A DNA stretch of 64,000 bases, taken from CAWEQW01 sp963811365. Its GTDB lineage: Bacteria; Actinomycetota; Actinomycetes; Propionibacteriales; Nocardioidaceae. This document shows, in pieces, positions 43,172-51,538 of the stretch. Both the position numbers and the translations under genes were made by a program. Under the pieces are notes generated by a model, which had not been told where the DNA came from, searched no databases, and saw only the letters and a list, made by a program, of their open reading frames with translations. The DNA lies in the NCBI GenBank assembly GCA_963811365.1, contig CAWEQW010000002.1:496001-560000 (forward strand), written 5' to 3'. Each line of letters starts with the position of its first letter. Positions within the stretch are counted from its first letter, which is position 1.

Positions 43172-43689
43172 CAGCTTGCCTCGGCCGTCGCTTCGGAGCG
43201 CTGTTCCTGCGTGAGCAGGCCGCCCATGGGGGAGACCTCGCGCATCTCGATCGAGTCGCGGTCGAGGCCGGTCAGGACGCGGTGCAGACCGGGGAGGTCA
43301 CCCCGATTGACGAGGTCGCGCCACCTCTGGAGGTTGCGTTCGTGCGGCTGGCCGGTGACCTGGCCGCTGAGTCGCTCCACGTTGCGCTCGATCGTTGGGC
43401 GCCACTCCTGGATGTTGTCGCGGTTCAGCAGGCTGGAGACGCGTCGGTGGAGCTGCCACGAGCGCCGTTCGGAGCGCGTGAGCTTGGGGACGACTGGGCG
43501 GCGTACGACTTCCAGGCGGTAGCCCATGCACGACAGGAGGCGCTCGAGCTGGTCGTCGCTGAGGTCGACCCTGCCGGAGAGGAAGCCGCTGATGCTCGGC
43601 TGGCGCACACCGCTGAGCCGGGACAGGTCTGATTGCGTGGTGCTCGTCTCGAGCATCACCTCGCGCAGCACGTCGCCCCGACTCGTCAT
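43171..43689 (-). CDS. XRE-family HTH regulator, putative antitoxin
   Basis: This 172-residue protein has an N-terminal XRE helix-turn-helix (SDLSRLSGVRQPSISGFLSG, about residues 19-38) followed by DDQLERLLSCMGYRLEVVRR. The C-terminal part is helical and basic, with SERRSWQLHRRVSSLLNRDN and NVERLSGQVTGQPHERNLQR. Pairs of this type with a downstream nucleotidyltransferase are known in actinobacteria, and I take it as the DNA-binding antitoxin or repressor. The palindrome at 43697-43719, just upstream, is the likely autoregulatory operator. Confidence 0.78.
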   Translation of the reverse strand: MTSRGDVLREVMLETSTTQSDLSRLSGVRQPSISGFLSGRVDLSDDQLERLLSCMGYRLEVVRRPVVPKLTRSERRSWQLHRRVSSLLNRDNIQEWRPTIERNVERLSGQVTGQPHERNLQRWRDLVNRGDLPGLHRVLTGLDRDSIEMREVSPMGGLLTQEQRSEATAEAS

Positions 43690-43696
43690 GACATGA

Positions 43697-43719
43697 GCAT
43701 AGCAAGAAGTGCTATAGCA
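43697..43719. promoter_or_regulatory. Operator for the XRE-nucleotidyltransferase pair
   Basis: The perfect 10-bp palindrome TGCTATAGCA (43710-43719) and a half copy GCATAGCAA (43697-43705) lie 8-30 bases before the XRE start. The AT-rich sequence stands out from its surroundings and would overlap the promoter. Confidence 0.6.
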
Positions 43720-43871
43720 ATCCCTGAGCCGTCATCAGGGGTTTTGGCAACACATTGGCAACGCGAGCTCCAGAAATTGCCAAGAACGGCCATCGACAAC
43801 CACTGAGCAATTGTGCCTCTGACCTGGGGTTTCATTGATTTTCAACGTCGTCCGGTGACCCCTCGTTTGCT

Positions 43872-43930
43872 CTCTCAAGGCGGTAGCGCCGGTTCGAATC
43901 CGGTCGGGGGTACGCAGTCGAAAAGCGGCC
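43872..43930. repeat. Distal attachment site: duplicated tRNA-Glu 3' half
   Basis: From CTCTCAAGG (43872) the sequence repeats the tRNA-Glu from its anticodon loop through the 3' end, plus following sequence. The T stem differs from the intact gene by a compensating pair (GCCGG/CCGGT instead of GCGGG/CCCGT), so it came from a working tRNA-Glu of another lineage. Confidence 0.85.
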
Positions 43931-43989
43931 CTGACCAGCGGAGACGCTGGGAGGGGCCGCTTCGGCATTCCGGCGCAGGACGGCCTCGC

Positions 43990-44250
43990 GCAGCACGGGG
44001 CAACACGGGGCGACGCTCGTAGGGCGTCGCTGCGTTGCTGCGTTGCTGCGTTGTTGGGCTGCCTCGTGAGCGGCGTCCATCGCAGTGGCGACCTCGACGA
44101 GCCGGTCGTCGACGAGGTGGCCGTAGGTGTCCGGTGTCATGGTCGCCGAGCCGTGGCCGAGCATCTGCTGGACGACCTCGACGTCGGCGCCGCTCGCGAT
44201 GGCGGGGCCGGCTGCGGTGTGCCGGAGCCGGGCGACTGGCTGCGTGGAAA
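43990..44250 (-). pseudogene. C-terminal fragment of a second tyrosine integrase
   Basis: The stretch RLRHTAAGPAIASGADVEVV, QQMLGHGSATMTPDTYGHLV and DDRLVEVATAMDAAHEAAQQ is the catalytic end of a tyrosine recombinase, with the RHTA, GH and TYGHL residues in one intact frame. The N-terminal two thirds are missing; upstream sequence toward 44350 is unrelated. It is close to, but distinct from, the integrase at 35346-36567. It occupies the same relative position beside a tRNA-Glu 3' half, so it is the remnant of an older element at this site. Confidence 0.85.
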
Positions 44251-44473
44251 CCGGCCTGCCTGCCGCGGCGGCCACCGGATCGCAGTGTGACGATCCGCCT
44301 GTGACACGCAGGCATACCGATCGGGAACCGGGGAGAGGCGGCTGCAACGGCATCGGTACCGGGTCGTCGGCCGGCAGCCGGCGAGGGGACGCAACTTTGT
44401 GCCCTGAGCCGGCATCTCCTTCTGTGTAGGGCCAGACCAGCTGGCCCGTGACGAAGGAGAAGGAGGCACCGGC

Positions 44474-45034
44474 ATGCTTCGTCGCGCGATGTCCGTACTC
44501 GCCACGTTCGCCGTCAGCATCGGGACCGGTCTGGCCGTCTCACCAGCCGAAGCCGCCGTCGACTACGTGGGACGCGTCGACGCCAACCGCGGCCTGATCG
44601 CCCACTACGTGCCCACATCGGCTGCGCCGCGGTACGGCAGCTACGCCGACGGCGCCCGGCTTCGCCTGGTGTGCAAGGTGCACAGCGTCTCGATCGGCGG
44701 GAACGACCTGTGGTACCTGGTGCAGGGCAGCAGGCGCCGGTGGGTGAGCGCCCGGTACGTCGACAACGTCGGCGCGGATCCGCGGGTGTGCGGAGACGGT
44801 CGCCGGTCCAGGGGCCGCGTCGTCGCCGGGCGGCTCAACCGGCGGGAGGCGCCGACGCTCCGGGCCGCCAAGGACGGGACTCTGGCACGCAACGCCCGGG
44901 TGTCTGTGGTCTGCTGGGTCGACGGGCTGGGCGAGGGCGCGGGCGACAGCCGGTGGTACCAGCTCGCCAGCGGCTCCTGGGTCTCGGCCGACTACATCGG
45001 CCCGACCAAGCGGCGCGTCGAGCTCTGCGCCTGA
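44474..45034 (+). CDS. Secreted protein with two SH3-like repeats
   Basis: This 186-residue protein begins with a signal peptide (MLRRAMSVLATFAVSIGTGL, cleavage likely after SPAEA). Two similar units follow, each with a wall-binding-type SH3 pattern: LRLVCKVHSVSIGGNDLWYL then RRRWVSARYVDNVG, and RVSVVCWVDGLGEGAGDSRW then GSWVSADYIGPT. Paired cysteines in each unit could form disulfides. SH3b domains often bind peptidoglycan or peptides. A strong AAGGAGG lies before ATG 44474. No adjacent partner gene is apparent. Confidence 0.75.
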   Translation: MLRRAMSVLATFAVSIGTGLAVSPAEAAVDYVGRVDANRGLIAHYVPTSAAPRYGSYADGARLRLVCKVHSVSIGGNDLWYLVQGSRRRWVSARYVDNVGADPRVCGDGRRSRGRVVAGRLNRREAPTLRAAKDGTLARNARVSVVCWVDGLGEGAGDSRWYQLASGSWVSADYIGPTKRRVELCA

Positions 45035-45266
45035 GTCCGAGTCGCCGGCGGTGATGCACACACTTTGTCCCTCGTGGCCGGGGAGCCGATGTCGAACGGA
45101 GAAGCGAATGCGTCCGCGACGCCGCCGTTCGAGGAACGCCAACGGCTGGGATCCCGATACGAGCGTCAGCGGCGCGGGCGCCGGCGCACGGGTCGTGCGT
45201 CGCGGGTCGCGAGCCGTGGGTCGCGAGCCGTGGCCACGGGGGAGGCCGGACTCGGGGATTGGCCCG

Positions 45267-45290
45267 GTTAGTGAATGGTGGTTCACTAAC
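45267..45290. promoter_or_regulatory. TetR operator: perfect 9-bp inverted repeat
   Basis: GTTAGTGAA (45267-45275) and TTCACTAAC (45282-45290) are exact inverses separated by six bases. The site ends three bases before the TetR start, so the regulator would repress its own leaderless or short-leader transcript. Confidence 0.8.
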
Positions 45291-45293
45291 ATC

Positions 45294-45775
45294 GTGGGTC
45301 GGCCGGTCGAGACAGCGGACGAGGTTCTGCTGGACGCCGCTGACCGGGTTCTGCTGACCCAGGGGCCCGCTGGGTTCGCGCTGGCGAAGGTGGCAGCGGT
45401 CGCCGGTGTCTCGGCCGCCACTTTGGTGAAGCGGTTCGGTTCGAAGGAGACGTTGTTCCTGCGGTTGTCGCAGCGGTGGCCGGTCTGTCTGGATGCCGAG
45501 CTGGTGGCCAGTGCCGCGCCGCATGCGTCACCGCTTGCACGGCTGCGGGCGGTGGCCCTGCACGGCTACCACGACCTCGACAATCCGGCGACAGCCGTGA
45601 TGCAGCTCGCGGCGCTGGCCGTGCACCTGCAGAACGAGGAGATGCGGGCGTTGCTGCACGTGGGGTGGGGACAGGTGGGTCGGTGCACCCCGAGGGGTCC
45701 CTGATCGTTCGGCTCGCCGACGACCTTGACGCGATGCTCGCGGCCTGGGTCACGCCCATGGAGGAGAGGACATGA
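45294..45775 (+). CDS. TetR-family transcriptional regulator, one late indel
   Basis: The HTH domain is clear: ADEVLLDAADRVLLTQGPAG, FALAKVAAVAGVSAATLVKR and FGSKETLFLRLSQRW. The ligand-binding helices follow (ASPLARLRAVALHGYHDLD). The GTG at 45294 is placed by the operator immediately upstream. The frame breaks near 45675: without an indel it stops at 45702, but after one base change of frame it continues GSLIVRLADDLDAMLAAWVT and ends at 45775, overlapping the SDR start by four bases (ATGA). This natural overlap supports an artificial or recent indel. It probably controls the SDR gene and itself. Confidence 0.82.
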
Positions 45776-46701
45776 GTGCACCCCATCCGCTGGCTGGCCG
45801 GGTCGCCCTGGTCGCGGGAGCAACCCGCGGCGCGGGGCGCGCGATCGCCGTCGAGCTCGCCCGTGCGGGCGCGTTCGTCTACGCCACCGGCCGCAGCAGC
45901 CGCACCGCCGGGCGGTCGGAGATGGACCGTCCGGAGACGATCGAGGGCACCGGCGACCTGGTCCACGCGGCCGGTGGCGCTGGGGCCGCGGCCCGCGTGG
46001 ATCACCTCGAGGCCGCTGAGGTGGAGGCGTTGGTCAACCGGATAGCGAAGCAACACGGCCGCCTCGACGTCCTGGTCAACGACATCTTCGGCGGCGACCG
46101 GTACGCCGAGTGGAACAAGCCGCTGTGGGAACACGACCTCGCCGGCGGTCTGCGGATGCTGCGGATGGGCGTGGACACCCACCTGATCACCAGCACCTAC
46201 GCGCTCCCCCTGATGTTCGCCACGGGTCGTGGCCTGGTCGTGGAGATGACCGACGGGACCAGCAGCTTCAACGCCAACTACCGAGAGGGCGTCGGCTTCT
46301 ACTACGACCTGGTCAAGGCCAACGTCGCAAGGATCGTCACAGGCCTGACCTTCGAGCTTGCCGACCGCCCCGTCACCGCCCTCGGGGTCACCCCCGGCTG
46401 GCTGCGCTCGGAGAACATGCTCGACAACTTCGGCGTCACTGAGAGCACCTGGCGCGACGCCCTGGACTCGGTGCCCGGGTTCGCGATCTCGGAGTCACCC
46501 ACCTACGTCGGACGCGGCATCGCCGCCCTCGCCGCCGACGAGCACGGCTCCAGGTTCGCCGGTCAGGTCCTCACCTCCCGACAGCTGGCCGATACCTACG
46601 GCCTCACCGACACAGACGGTTCCCGCCCGGACTGTTGGGGCTACATCGCCGCCTACGGGATCGCCGAACAGAGCGGCAGGAACATCGAGCAGTTCCGCTG
46701 A
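45772..46701 (+). CDS. Short-chain dehydrogenase/reductase family protein
   Basis: This 309-residue SDR has the nucleotide-binding GATRGAGRAIAVELARAGAF motif (TGxxxGxG type) and a central LDVLVNDIFGGDR. The catalytic Tyr-x3-Lys is in YYDLVKANVARI, about residue 180, and GVTPGWLRSENMLDN follows. The C-terminal extension SPTYVGRGIAALAADEH fits the group often encoded beside a TetR regulator. The reaction is an NAD(P)-dependent oxidation or reduction of an unknown compound. It is translationally coupled to the TetR gene and intact. Confidence 0.9.
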   Translation: MSAPHPLAGRVALVAGATRGAGRAIAVELARAGAFVYATGRSSRTAGRSEMDRPETIEGTGDLVHAAGGAGAAARVDHLEAAEVEALVNRIAKQHGRLDVLVNDIFGGDRYAEWNKPLWEHDLAGGLRMLRMGVDTHLITSTYALPLMFATGRGLVVEMTDGTSSFNANYREGVGFYYDLVKANVARIVTGLTFELADRPVTALGVTPGWLRSENMLDNFGVTESTWRDALDSVPGFAISESPTYVGRGIAALAADEHGSRFAGQVLTSRQLADTYGLTDTDGSRPDCWGYIAAYGIAEQSGRNIEQFR

Positions 46702-46726
46702 CGCCCTCCGGAGGCACACCGATGCG

Positions 46727-47026
46727 ATGGACCACCCTCGCGCCGATGCGACCGAACTCGACGGCGTCACCGAGCGCCGCACCGATGGCATGTTGACCTG
46801 GCGCTATCGCGGCAGGCTCGTGGCACGCCAGCTCGACGAGAACCACGTCGTCATCCGCAGCTCCTTCGACGCGCGAGACCTTGTCCTCCGATGCTCTCCC
46901 GAGACGTTCAGCGTCCCTCCGCGCTTCGCCAAGCACATGATGGTCGTAGCAGACGTGCCACACGGGGACGAGGACGCCATCGAGGAAGCCATCCACGCTG
47001 CACGGAGCCTGCAATCCGACCAGTGA
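46727..47026 (+). CDS. MmcQ/YjbR-family-like protein
   Basis: This is a 99-residue protein: MDHPRADATELDGVTERRTD, MLTWRYRGRLVARQLDENHV, DLVLRCSPETFSVPPRFAKH, MMVVADVPHGDEDAIEEAIH. The layout recalls the small MmcQ/YjbR DNA-binding-like fold, though it is short and the match is partial. It follows the SDR gene by 25 bases. A GGAGG at 46709 is spaced better for ATG 46722, which is in another frame, so a small indel at the start is possible. Confidence 0.55.
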   Translation: MDHPRADATELDGVTERRTDGMLTWRYRGRLVARQLDENHVVIRSSFDARDLVLRCSPETFSVPPRFAKHMMVVADVPHGDEDAIEEAIHAARSLQSDQ

Positions 47027-47083
47027 CGTGCTCGGCGGCTCGGCGCGACGGGCGGGCCACGGGCTGGGCGTCCCGCAAGGCGG

Positions 47084-47160
47084 GTGATCTGGCAGGCGGT
47101 GCGGATCGCGTGCTCCCGCGTCGCCTGCCCATCGTGGACGCGCTTCTCGGCGCTGACCAT
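47084..47160 (-). pseudogene. N-terminal remnant of a nucleotidyltransferase-type gene
   Basis: On the minus strand MVSAEKRVHDGQATREHAIR followed by TACQIT matches the start of the intact nucleotidyltransferase at 43171-42602 (LEHAIRTACQI). Similarity ends after the TACQI segment. It is a broken relative, not part of a working gene. Confidence 0.65.
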
Positions 47161-47216
47161 CGGATGTTCCTTCCCAGGTCGACGAGCCACTGGGATCAGC
47201 GCGCAGATCGCTAGCC

Positions 47217-48199
47217 TTACCAGGGCGTGGCGTCGAGACGGACCCGCAGCCACCGCAGGCAGGCGTCGGCCTGGGCAAGCTGGAACCGGCGGATGGTCGG
47301 CATCTCCGGTCGCGCGGGCTGCCGGCCCTGCCATGAGAAGTAGCCGGCCAGGCCGGCCACGGTCGCCGTCACCGCGTCCGGATCGGTGGCGGCGAGCACG
47401 GGGGTGCGGGTCAGCAGCGCCTGGGGGTCGTGCTCGCCGAAGACCGCCGCGTTGAGCACGATCGTGAGGCTGTCGACCCAGGGCGCCCCGAGCGACGCCC
47501 ACGGCCAGTCCACCACGACGACCCTGTCGTCGGTGAGCAGCAGGTTGTCGGCGCGGACGTCGCCGTGGACGAGCGCGACGCCGTCCATGGCCTCGAGACT
47601 GAGGCGGCCGAGGTCGGCCAGCTCGGGGATCCGGTCGGCCGCCCACGGGTCGAGGTCGGCCGGCAGGTCGTCAGCGAGAGTGTCCCAACGGGTGAAGTCG
47701 TCGGCCACTGCGTCGACGAGTCGCGGCAGGTCGGGCAGCGGCGAGGGCGAGAGTCGCGCGGCTATCTCGCCGAGCGCGGCAAGGCAGCGGGTCAGGTCCT
47801 CGATCGTCCACGGCATCTGCGGCGCGCGGCCATCGATGTCGTCGAAGGCGAGCGCGACCCAGGCGCCGTCGTCGTACCCGCCGAGCAGGTGCGGGGCGAA
47901 GCTCGAATCGGGCAGGGCCGCGGTCACCGCGAGCTCGCGGCGGTGGATCGCCGGGGAGTCCGGGTTGACCTCGGCGCCCACCGCCTTGACGAAGGCGCGT
48001 CGGCCGTCGGCGAGTACCACGCGGTCAGCGCTGCCTGGCGAGAACCCGCCCGGCTGGCTCTCCGCCGACACCACGGGCGACCCGAGCTGCTCCTCGATGC
48101 CGGCTCGAACAACGTCCGGGACTGGTGCCACTGCACACGCGCGCCGCCCACTGCCGCAGGCGGCGAGTCCGCGACGGGACGGTCGGACGTTGCGGTCAC
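47217..48199 (-). CDS. Aminoglycoside phosphotransferase (APH)-family kinase, one indel near the N-terminus
   Basis: A kinase-like protein of about 327 residues. Conserved motifs are the ATP-lysine region GRRAFVKAVGAEVNPDS, HGDVRADNLLL in GVALVHGDVRADNLLL, and VVVVDWPWASLGAPWVDS for the DFG-like aspartate. APH-family enzymes phosphorylate aminoglycosides, sugars or other small molecules, so resistance should not be assumed. The best start is GTG 48199 (MTATSDRPVADSPPA); the frame then changes near 48120 to VPDVVRAGIEEQLGSPVVSA. The body from 48110 to 47217 is intact. It is divergent from the transporter gene. Confidence 0.82.
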
Positions 48200-48446
48200 G
48201 GGGTCCAGCGTGGCGGACTCGGGCGCGTCGGGCAAGCGGCGGGGACGACGTCGAGGGGGGCCATAGGCCGGTGGCCAAGACGGGTCGGCGGGCATGGCGA
48301 TCCGGCCTACGTCATCCGGCCGGCGAGGTGATGGGCCGAAGGTCGCGGCGAAGAAGGGCGGGTAGCACGAGGCGTCGCAGTGGACCGGCGGCGACGCTGG
48401 ACGCGAGAGCCGCAGAGGGCGGTGACCAGTGGAGGGAGACATCCAG

Positions 48447-49970
48447 ATGTCCCTGGCGGACAACGCGGCGTACCAGAAGATGCCCGCCGAGCAGGCACCG
48501 GCTCACCCGTCTCCCGTCCGCGTCCGCGGCGGTGGCTGATCCTCGCCGTCCTGTGTATGAGCCTCTTCATGGTCACCCTGGACAACACGGTCCTCAACGT
48601 GGCCGTTCCCACTCTCATCACGGATCTGTCGCTGTCCACGTCCCAGATCCAGTGGGTCGTCGACGCCTACTCGCTCGTCTTCGCCGGACTTCTGCTCACC
48701 GCTGGGGAGCGTCTCGGACCGCTTCGGCCGCCGTCGCGGCCTCCTTGGGGGGCTCATGGTGTTCGGTCTCGGCTCGCTTGCCGCGCACTCCCGGGGTCAG
48801 CGCTGTCCCTGGTCATCGCCCGCGGGCTGATGGGTGTGGGCGGCGCCTTCCTCATGCCGGCGACGCTTGCGATCCTCGTCCAAGTCTTCGACGCCGACGA
48901 GCGCCCCGTGCGATAGCGGTCTGGGGCGGGGTCTCGGCGCTGGGCGTCTCGGCAGGGCCGGTCCTCGGCGGGCTGCTCGTCGACCACTTCTGGTGGGGCT
49001 CGGTGTTCTTGGTCAACGTGCCTGTCGTCGTAGTGGACGTTCATCGCGGCCGTGGCGATCGTGCCGGAGTCACGGCGCAGCGATGCTCCTGGTCCCGACC
49101 TGGTCGGCGCCCTGCTCTCGTCCGTCACGATCCTCGCTCTCGTTCGGTCGATGATCGAGGTTCCTGAGCGGGGATGGCTGAGCCCACGGTCGCGGGCGGG
49201 CTGCTGGTCGCGGCGGCCTCCGGGGTGCTCTTCATGATCTGGGAGGAGCGCGCGGAGGAGCTCATGGTGCAGGTCACGCTGATGCGTTCGCGCAGTTCGT
49301 AGGTGCCGGCTCGGTCGGTGTGCTGCTGATGTTCAGCCTTGCCGGCGCGACGTTCGTGCTCACAGTTCCTCCAGCTGACCCTGGGCTATTCCCCGCTCGG
49401 CGCCGGCCTGCGCACGTTGCCCGTGGCGGTCGCGATCGCTCTCGCTTCGCCCCTGTCTCCGACGTTCGCTGCTCGTGTGGGAAACAACCGTGCCGTCGCC
49501 GTGGGACTGGCCGTGCTCGCTGCGGGCTGGCCACGCTCGGCCTGGGAGCGAGTCGCGAGACACCTGCGGTGGCTGTGGGGATCGTCCTTCTGGGGGCCGG
49601 CCTGGGTCTGGCCATGGCTCGCTAGTGCCACTCATGAGCAGCTTCCCGCGCGACGATGCCGGGGTCGGGTCGGCGATGAATGACACGAGCAGGAACTGGC
49701 GCCGCTCTGGGTGTCGCCGTGCTCGGAGGAGTCGCGGCGACCGCCTACCGCTCGGTCTTCCTGCTTCGGTGCCGCACGGCGCACCTCCTCCTACGGCGAG
49801 GCGATGCGGATCGCAAGCGAGCAGGGGCGCGCGGGCGTCGGCTGGCGGCTGCTGCGCGCGGCGCATTCGATCTCGCTGTAGAGCACAGCCTGGTCGTAGC
49901 GAGCCTCACAGCTCTGCTCGGCGCGGTCGTCGGCCTGGTCATCTTGCGCGCACGCGGTGCGGTCGATGAC
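48447..49970 (+). pseudogene. DHA2 (EmrB/QacA-type) MFS efflux transporter, many indels
   Basis: The 14-helix drug/H+ antiporter family is recognised across changing frames. Blocks are LCMSLFMVTLDNTVLNVAVP, SLSTSQIQWVVDAYSLVFAG, LVIARGLMGVGGAFLMPATL, GGVSALGVSAGPVLGGLLVD, FLQLTLGYSPLGAGLRTLPV and VEHSLVVASLTALLGAVVGL. The start is ATG 48447, nine bases after GGAGGGAG. About nine frame changes are needed to read it through, and the C-terminal stop is uncertain. It could have exported toxic compounds; substrates unknown. Either a decayed gene or a stretch of poor sequence. Confidence 0.8.
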
Positions 49971-50346
49971 ATCGGAGATGTCGTTGCGGTGGAGTGGCTC
50001 TGGGCCGAGACGGAACGTGGCGCAGTCCGACGGTTCGCCCGACGTGGTGCACCGTCCGCCGACGTGGTGCAGCCCGCACCGAGTTGTTGGCGGAAAGGTA
50101 GGATCACCGAGGGTCGGTGTGAAGGCATGTCGGTCTGCTCGGACGTGTCGGACGACTCTGACCGGGTCGCCTCGTTCTCGTCCGCAACGGGCGGCAGCCC
50201 CGTCCCTCCGGGGAAGGCCTCGGATCTACGTCATTGCGGCCGAGCCATGCCTCGGCGCGAGGGACCTGGCTGGAACGGCCGCTCCGCCGTGGTGACCGAA
50301 CGCGAAGGCCGACCATGCTCGAGTTCTCGGATGGAAAGGAAGTCCC
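49971..50346. other. Stretch without a supported gene
   Basis: No coding region could be supported. A 12-bp direct repeat, CGACGTGGTGCA, occurs twice near 50040-50070. Short open frames here show no recognisable protein. Confidence 0.4.
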
Positions 50347-50454
50347 ATGAACGTCGAGATCGTCTTGCCTGCGTGTCCCTGCCGCCCGAAGGCTCGACCA
50401 CTGGCACGGCAGGCCGGCGAGCGAGGCCGCTCCTGCGCGCGGTTCGGTGCAAGG

Positions 50455-50833
50455 GTGACCCGCCCTGTCGTGCTCGTGGTCGACGACGACCCTCGGGTGC
50501 GTGCCGCCTTGAGCAGTCTGCTCACCGGACCCGACGGGCTGGAGGTCGTCGCGGTGGGCCCCGGTGAAGCGCGACGGCTGACGCGACTTCTCGGTGCGGG
50601 ACTACGAGGTCGCCGTGGTCGACGCACCGGACCAGAGCCCGCTGGCCCTGGGCCTCCTCCGACGACTCGGCGCGGCCGTGCCCGTGGTCGCGATGAGCAT
50701 GAGCGGGTCGATGCGACTTCCCGCACTGCAGGCCGGTGCGGCAGCATTCGTCGAGAAGGACGGTGACGGGGAGGCGATCCAACGGGCTGTCGCCGCCGTC
50801 CGCGCCGCTCGACGAGAGGAACCGAACACGTGA
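50455..50833 (+). CDS. Receiver-domain protein (response-regulator-like), one indel
   Basis: A stand-alone receiver-like domain reads TRPVVLVVDDDPRVRAALSS, LLTGPDGLEVVAVGPGEAR, then after a frame change near 50595 RDYEVAVVDAPDQSPLALGL, AVPVVAMSMSGSMRLPALQA and GAAAFVEKDGDGEAIQRAVA. The acidic pocket (VDDD) and the lysine of FVEKDG are kept; the phosphoacceptor position is in VVDAPD. No output domain is present. A GTG at 50455 gives the domain start; ATG 50347, with AAAGGAAG upstream, would add 36 residues. Its stop overlaps the next regulator start by four bases (GTGA). It may modulate the adjacent NarL-type system. Confidence 0.7.
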
Positions 50834-51538
50834 CCCATGCGAACGAGGAGCGGATCCGGGTGATGCTCGTCGACGACCACGCGATCGTCCGGACCGGACT
50901 CGCCGCCTACCTCGGCACCGAACCGGGGATCGAGGTGGTCGCCGAGGCCGCCAACGGCCGGGAGGCACTGGCCCGGATCGCGGCGCTGCACCCCGCTGGC
51001 GAGGCACCCGACGTCGTCCTGATGGATCTGCAGATGCCACAGTTGGACGGCGTCGAGACCACGGCGCAGATCAAGGCGTCCTGGCCCGAGATCGACGTCA
51101 TCGCGGTGACGTCGTTCGTGGAGGAGTCACGCATCCGGGCCGCGCTCCAGGCCGGAGCGACCGGCTATCTCCTCAAGGACGCCGACGCCTCGGACGTGGT
51201 CGATGCCATCCGCGCCGCGATGGCGGGCGAGGTGCGGCTCGACCCCGCGGTCGCGGCTGCCCTCGCCGCCTCGCTGCGCACCCCGCCCTCCGCGGCCGAG
51301 TCCCTGACCGCGCGCGAGCGCGAGGTGGTGATCCTGGTCGCCGAGGGAGCGACGAACCGGGAGATCGGGAAGCGACTGGGAGTCGCCGAGCGCACGGCGC
51401 GCACCCACGTGTCGAACATCCTCGCCAAGCTCGACCTGGCCAGCCGGACGCAGGCGGCCATGTGGGCGGTGCGGGAGGGACTCGTCAGCGCCGAGGACGG
51501 CCGGTACGGGGAGCCATGGCGACCACAGCCGAGCCTGA
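50830..51538 (+). CDS. NarL/LuxR-family response regulator
   Basis: The receiver domain has VMLVDDHAIVRTGLAAYL, phosphoacceptor aspartate in DVVLMDLQMPQLDGVETT, VIAVTSFVEESRIRAAL and the lysine in GYLLKDADASDV. The C-terminal LuxR HTH is LTAREREVVILVAEGATNRE with VAERTARTHVSNILAKLDLA. The open frame does not end after the HTH but runs on into the sensor gene frame; a natural TGA at 51536-51538 is one base out of frame, so the stated end assumes a late indel. It is the partner of the kinase that begins at 51516. Confidence 0.9.

Larger units (their letters stand above)
35253..43930. mobile_element. Integrative (AICE/IME-like) element in tRNA-Glu, partly decayed
   Basis: The element is bounded by direct repeats that start in the tRNA-Glu anticodon loop (35253) and recur at 43872, about 8.6 kb later. 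The repeats also share the sequence after the tRNA, to about 35340 and 43960, with scattered differences. Between them lie, in order, a tyrosine integrase next to the tRNA, an excisionase-like gene, a MobF-type relaxase-helicase, oriT-like hairpins, a hypothetical gene, a UPF0158 gene, a VOC protein and a nucleotidyltransferase-XRE pair. Integrase, excisionase and relaxase all carry frame disruptions, so the element is probably immobile unless some are read errors. The cargo pair is intact. Confidence 0.85.

Noticed and set aside
45051..45293. Longer TetR protein from the upstream open frame
   Set aside because: The operator and GTG at 45294 define the start; the upstream part is Arg/Gly-rich and runs through the operator.
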